A stretch of DNA of 5,953 nucleotides from Nitrososphaerota archaeon (GTDB taxonomy: Archaea > Thermoproteota > EX4484-205 > JAAOZO01): NCBI GenBank assembly GCA_011605715.1, contig JAAOZO010000177.1, positions 1 through 5,953 on the forward strand, written 5' to 3'. The notes beneath the pieces were generated by a model. That model was not told the origin of the DNA. It worked only from the letters and a program-made list of their open reading frames with translations, and did no database searches. Positions 5,703 through 5,953 of the stretch are shown piece after piece (positions within the stretch are counted from its first letter, which is position 1; each line of letters begins with the position of its first letter). A program made the position numbers and the translations under genes.

Positions 5703-5953
5703 AGATCTAAGGTCTTTGTCGAATAAAATTTTTAGTCTAATATTCAAATTTCCTTGATCTAGTACACGTTGTTGAACTCATCTTATCACTAAAACTTATA
5801 TTTGATCGTATTAATCTGAATTTTATGAAGACTCATCTACAGAGACCCAAAAAATACTTGTAAACGTGCGCTCGGATCTTTTGATCGGCCGAATCTAGTT
5901 ATAAGCTAGTAAGTAATTGAAATTAATTGAAAAAATAAAAGGATAATTCAGAA
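5703..5953. other. AT-rich right-hand region with no identifiable gene
   Basis: About 250 bases of low-GC sequence. A 12-codon plus-strand frame at 5825 (MKTHLQRPKKYL) is too short to call. A TTATAA element near 5899-5904 and a purine-rich stretch near 5940 could precede a gene beyond the window edge, but nothing here proves it. Confidence 0.35.

Noticed and set aside
5825..5863. Short plus-strand frame MKTHLQRPKKYL
   Set aside because: Twelve codons with no promoter at the right spacing and no recognisable pattern, as expected by chance.
5871..5892. GATC-TTTT-GATC hairpin near the right end
   Set aside because: The stem is only about four to six base pairs and partly due to the self-complementary GATC. 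There is no gene end nearby to terminate.

Overview
The window looks like part of an archaeal chromosome, most likely from a thermophilic crenarchaeote-type organism. The clues are start codons placed directly downstream of TATA-like boxes with no Shine-Dalgarno sequence, frequent AGA/AGG and ATA codons, a gene that looks like the largely archaeal DUF483 family, and an archaeal-type ATPase of the PF01637/DUF234 class. The species cannot be named from this sequence. Low-GC gaps of about 500-600 bp separate the genes, and there is no operon.

Layout. (1) 1-924, minus strand: 308 N-terminal residues of a Cys-rich DUF483-like protein, cut by the window edge. (2) 925-1435: AT-rich gap with a 37-codon minus-strand coding scrap (1191-1304). 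(3) 1436-3452, plus strand: a GH36-family alpha-galactosidase-like glycosidase, split into two reading frames by one extra base near 2730-2735. The catalytic nucleophile lies in the first part and the acid/base in the second. (4) 3453-4012: AT-rich gap holding the decayed C-terminal half of a DDE transposase on the minus strand (about 3714-3990). (5) 4031 (or 4046)-5344, plus strand: an intact archaeal AAA-type ATPase with a C-terminal winged helix and a PD-(D/E)XK-like nuclease domain. A striking set of inverted and direct repeats sits exactly at its start. (6) 5345-5953: no intact gene, but several minus-strand coding scraps and short repeats that look like relics of a small mobile-element gene.

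How it fits together. The glycosidase would act in the cytoplasm on alpha-galactosides if the frameshift is bypassed, is a sequencing error, or is tolerated. The ATPase stands alone, with transposase debris on both sides, which suggests an accessory, rearranged region. The most notable points are the interrupted GH36 gene, the transposase relics, which may all belong to one element family that was broken up around the ATPase gene, and the palindromic start region of the ATPase gene, which suggests autoregulation and a GTG start at 4046.
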